This document shows positions 6,719 through 7,670 of a stretch of DNA of 7,670 nt, in pieces. The stretch is from Sphingomonadaceae bacterium. Lineage in GTDB: Bacteria > Pseudomonadota > Alphaproteobacteria > Sphingomonadales > Sphingomonadaceae. The translations under genes were made by a program, and so were the position numbers. The notes under the pieces were generated by a model. It did no database searches, had not been told where the DNA came from, and was given only the letters and a program-made list of their open reading frames with translations. The stretch covers positions 1-7,670 of the forward strand of contig JAFAZM010000228.1 of the NCBI GenBank assembly GCA_019239785.1, given 5' to 3'. Numbering within the stretch: the stretch's first letter is position 1; each line of letters opens with the position of its first letter.

Positions 6719-6928
6719 AGTAAAGTCAATAAAAGTCCCGACCTATTTCTGAAAACTACCCCACCGCCCGACGTACATCGCGCGTCAATATATCGACTTG
6801 CTTTCCGATAATAATCACCGCAAATGGAGAATATATGTAAGTAGCTGCCTTTTGTCTATTGGCGTCCAAGGTTTTTTGCAGGGTATTCCTCGATCATGGG
6901 CCATTGGCCGCCATGAGACCGCGTATAG
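6719..6928 (+). promoter_or_regulatory. AT-rich upstream region of the BLUF-TetR gene
   Basis: Composition drops sharply (about 47% GC at 6721-6780 and 38% at 6821-6880) between two GC-rich stretches, as expected of a regulatory region. The best -10-like hexamer is GATAAT (6807-6812), but its partner at 6785-6790 (TCAATA) is poor, so no promoter can be fixed. The region ends with the palindrome at 6894-6916. The complete stretch 6498-6928 contains no supportable gene. Confidence 0.4.
6894..6916. promoter_or_regulatory. Candidate operator before the BLUF-TetR gene
   Basis: Outer arms TCATGG (6894-6899) and CCATGA (6911-6916) enclose GGCCA-T-TGGCC (6899-6909). The two palindromes have centres one base apart. 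The element ends 12 bases before the ATG at 6929. TetR-type regulators commonly bind palindromes of this size near their own start, so autoregulation is plausible but unproven. Confidence 0.4.
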
Positions 6929-7670
6929 ATGTGGGCGCGCGAGAATTTAATCCGATGCGTCGCTTATTATGGCGACGTGGTCGACGATCCGCCCCGGGGC
7001 GAGGTGGAGCGCATCGCCGAACGGGCGCGCAGCCGCAATGCCGGGCTCGGCATCACCGGCTGCCTCTTCTATTTCGGCCGGCATTTCGTGCAGGTGCTGG
7101 AGGGCCGGGCCGCCGATGTCGACCGGCTCTACGGGACGATCCTCTCCGATGCGCGACAGCCCGATATCGTCGGCCTGGTCGATACGCTCGTCCAGGCGCG
7201 CAGCTATTCCGGCTGGTCGCTGAAGTTCGTCGGCACCGGCCCCGCCGCGGCCGCACGGCGCCGGCCGGCGCCCCCGGCGCGGGGGGCGATCGGGAGGTTC
7301 GATCTCGCCTGGAGCGGCGCGGCGGCGGAGGCGGCGGTTGGGGTGGGCCAGCTCCAGCGTGCGCCAACGGACCTCGCGCTCCAGGCGGCGCGCCACCTGC
7401 GCGTCGCCCCCCAGCAGCAGCGCGCCTGGCAGACGGTCGAGCGGCTGCTCGACGCGGCCGGCCGGATGCTTGCCTCGTCGCCGAATTTCGAGGGGCTGAG
7501 CCTGGAGGCGGCCGCCGCCCAGGCCGGGGTCACGCCGCAATCCGCCTATCGCTATTTCGCCAATATCGACGATCTGGTGCGCGCCGGGGTGCGGCGCATG
7601 CAGGCGCACTGGAATGCGCGCTTCCTCGATTTCATGCAGCGCCAGAGCTTCGAAAGCGAGGCCGAGATCG
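6929..7670 (+). CDS. BLUF blue-light sensor fused to TetR-type DNA-binding domain (3' partial)
   Basis: The 247 visible codons run off the window edge. Residues about 7-102 form a BLUF flavin domain, with LIRCVAYYGD, GITGCLFYFGRHFVQVLEG (41-59) and SYSGWSLKF (92-100). Spacing against PixD places Tyr at Y13, Asn at N37, Gln at Q55 and Trp at W96, so the photoactive residues are present; the neighbouring Met is Leu (L98). A linker rich in Ala, Pro, Gln and Arg (about 103-164) leads to a TetR-type N-terminal domain (about 165-225): SLEAAAAQAGVTPQSAYRYF (191-210), then ANIDDLVRAGVRRM. This predicts a cytoplasmic one-component blue-light transcription factor. BLUF is more often alone or joined to EAL, cyclase or cobalamin-binding modules. 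An in-frame TAG directly precedes the ATG at 6929, and no later start keeps the first strand. No good Shine-Dalgarno is present. CGTCGC/GCGACG (6958-6977) could form a hairpin in codons 10-17. Confidence 0.87.
   Translation, partial: MWARENLIRCVAYYGDVVDDPPRGEVERIAERARSRNAGLGITGCLFYFGRHFVQVLEGRAADVDRLYGTILSDARQPDIVGLVDTLVQARSYSGWSLKFVGTGPAAAARRRPAPPARGAIGRFDLAWSGAAAEAAVGVGQLQRAPTDLALQAARHLRVAPQQQRAWQTVERLLDAAGRMLASSPNFEGLSLEAAAAQAGVTPQSAYRYFANIDDLVRAGVRRMQAHWNARFLDFMQRQSFESEAEI

Noticed and set aside
6826..6840. GGAG followed after 5 bases by ATG-TAA, a start-stop mini-ORF
   Set aside because: It is too short to support by itself and lies in AT-rich DNA where such matches are common; without conservation it is probably chance.
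6947..7609. Minus-strand open frame of 220 codons
   Set aside because: It is antisense to the BLUF-TetR gene, whose two domains are clearly recognisable on the plus strand.

Overview
The window looks like chromosomal DNA of a high-GC alphaproteobacterium, most likely a sphingomonad. This rests on the strongly G/C-biased third codon positions, the M28 peptidase and BLUF protein types, and the style of the GC-rich palindromic intergenic repeat. No phylogenetic marker is present, so the assignment is an inference.

Layout. Positions 1-59 hold the last codons of an interrupted UvrA-like frame. A complete short-form (class II) uvrA follows at 111-2657 (+); it lacks the UvrB-binding insertion. Positions 2658-3016 are non-coding, and most of this stretch is packed with hairpins, including a compact three-armed inverted repeat at 2890-2953. 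On the minus strand come a secreted M28 zinc metallopeptidase (5005 to 3635) and, 60 bases further on, a four-helix membrane protein of unknown function (3574 to 3017).

Upstream of the peptidase are two identical tRNA-Lys(CUU) genes on the minus strand (5086-5161 and 6422-6497). Each lies in a 102-bp perfect direct repeat that also includes 26 bp of leader. Between the repeats is a small, lower-GC two-gene cargo: a 60-codon ORF and, 3 bases after its stop, a 268-codon nucleotidyltransferase-fold protein resembling toxins of the AbiEii type. This looks like an acquired unit at a tRNA locus, or a duplication product; no integrase is visible.

Positions 6498-6928 are non-coding: a GC-rich part with a 15-bp inverted repeat, then an AT-rich part with a palindrome just before the last gene. 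That gene (6929 to the window edge, +) is open at its 3' end. It encodes a BLUF blue-light-sensing domain followed, after an Ala/Gln-rich linker, by a TetR-type helix-turn-helix. It would be a one-component light-responsive transcription factor and is the most unusual gene in the window.

The genes do not form one pathway. Possible co-expression units are peptidase plus membrane protein, and the 60-codon ORF plus nucleotidyltransferase. A DNA-repair ATPase and a blue-light regulator lie in the same neighbourhood, but the sequence does not connect them.
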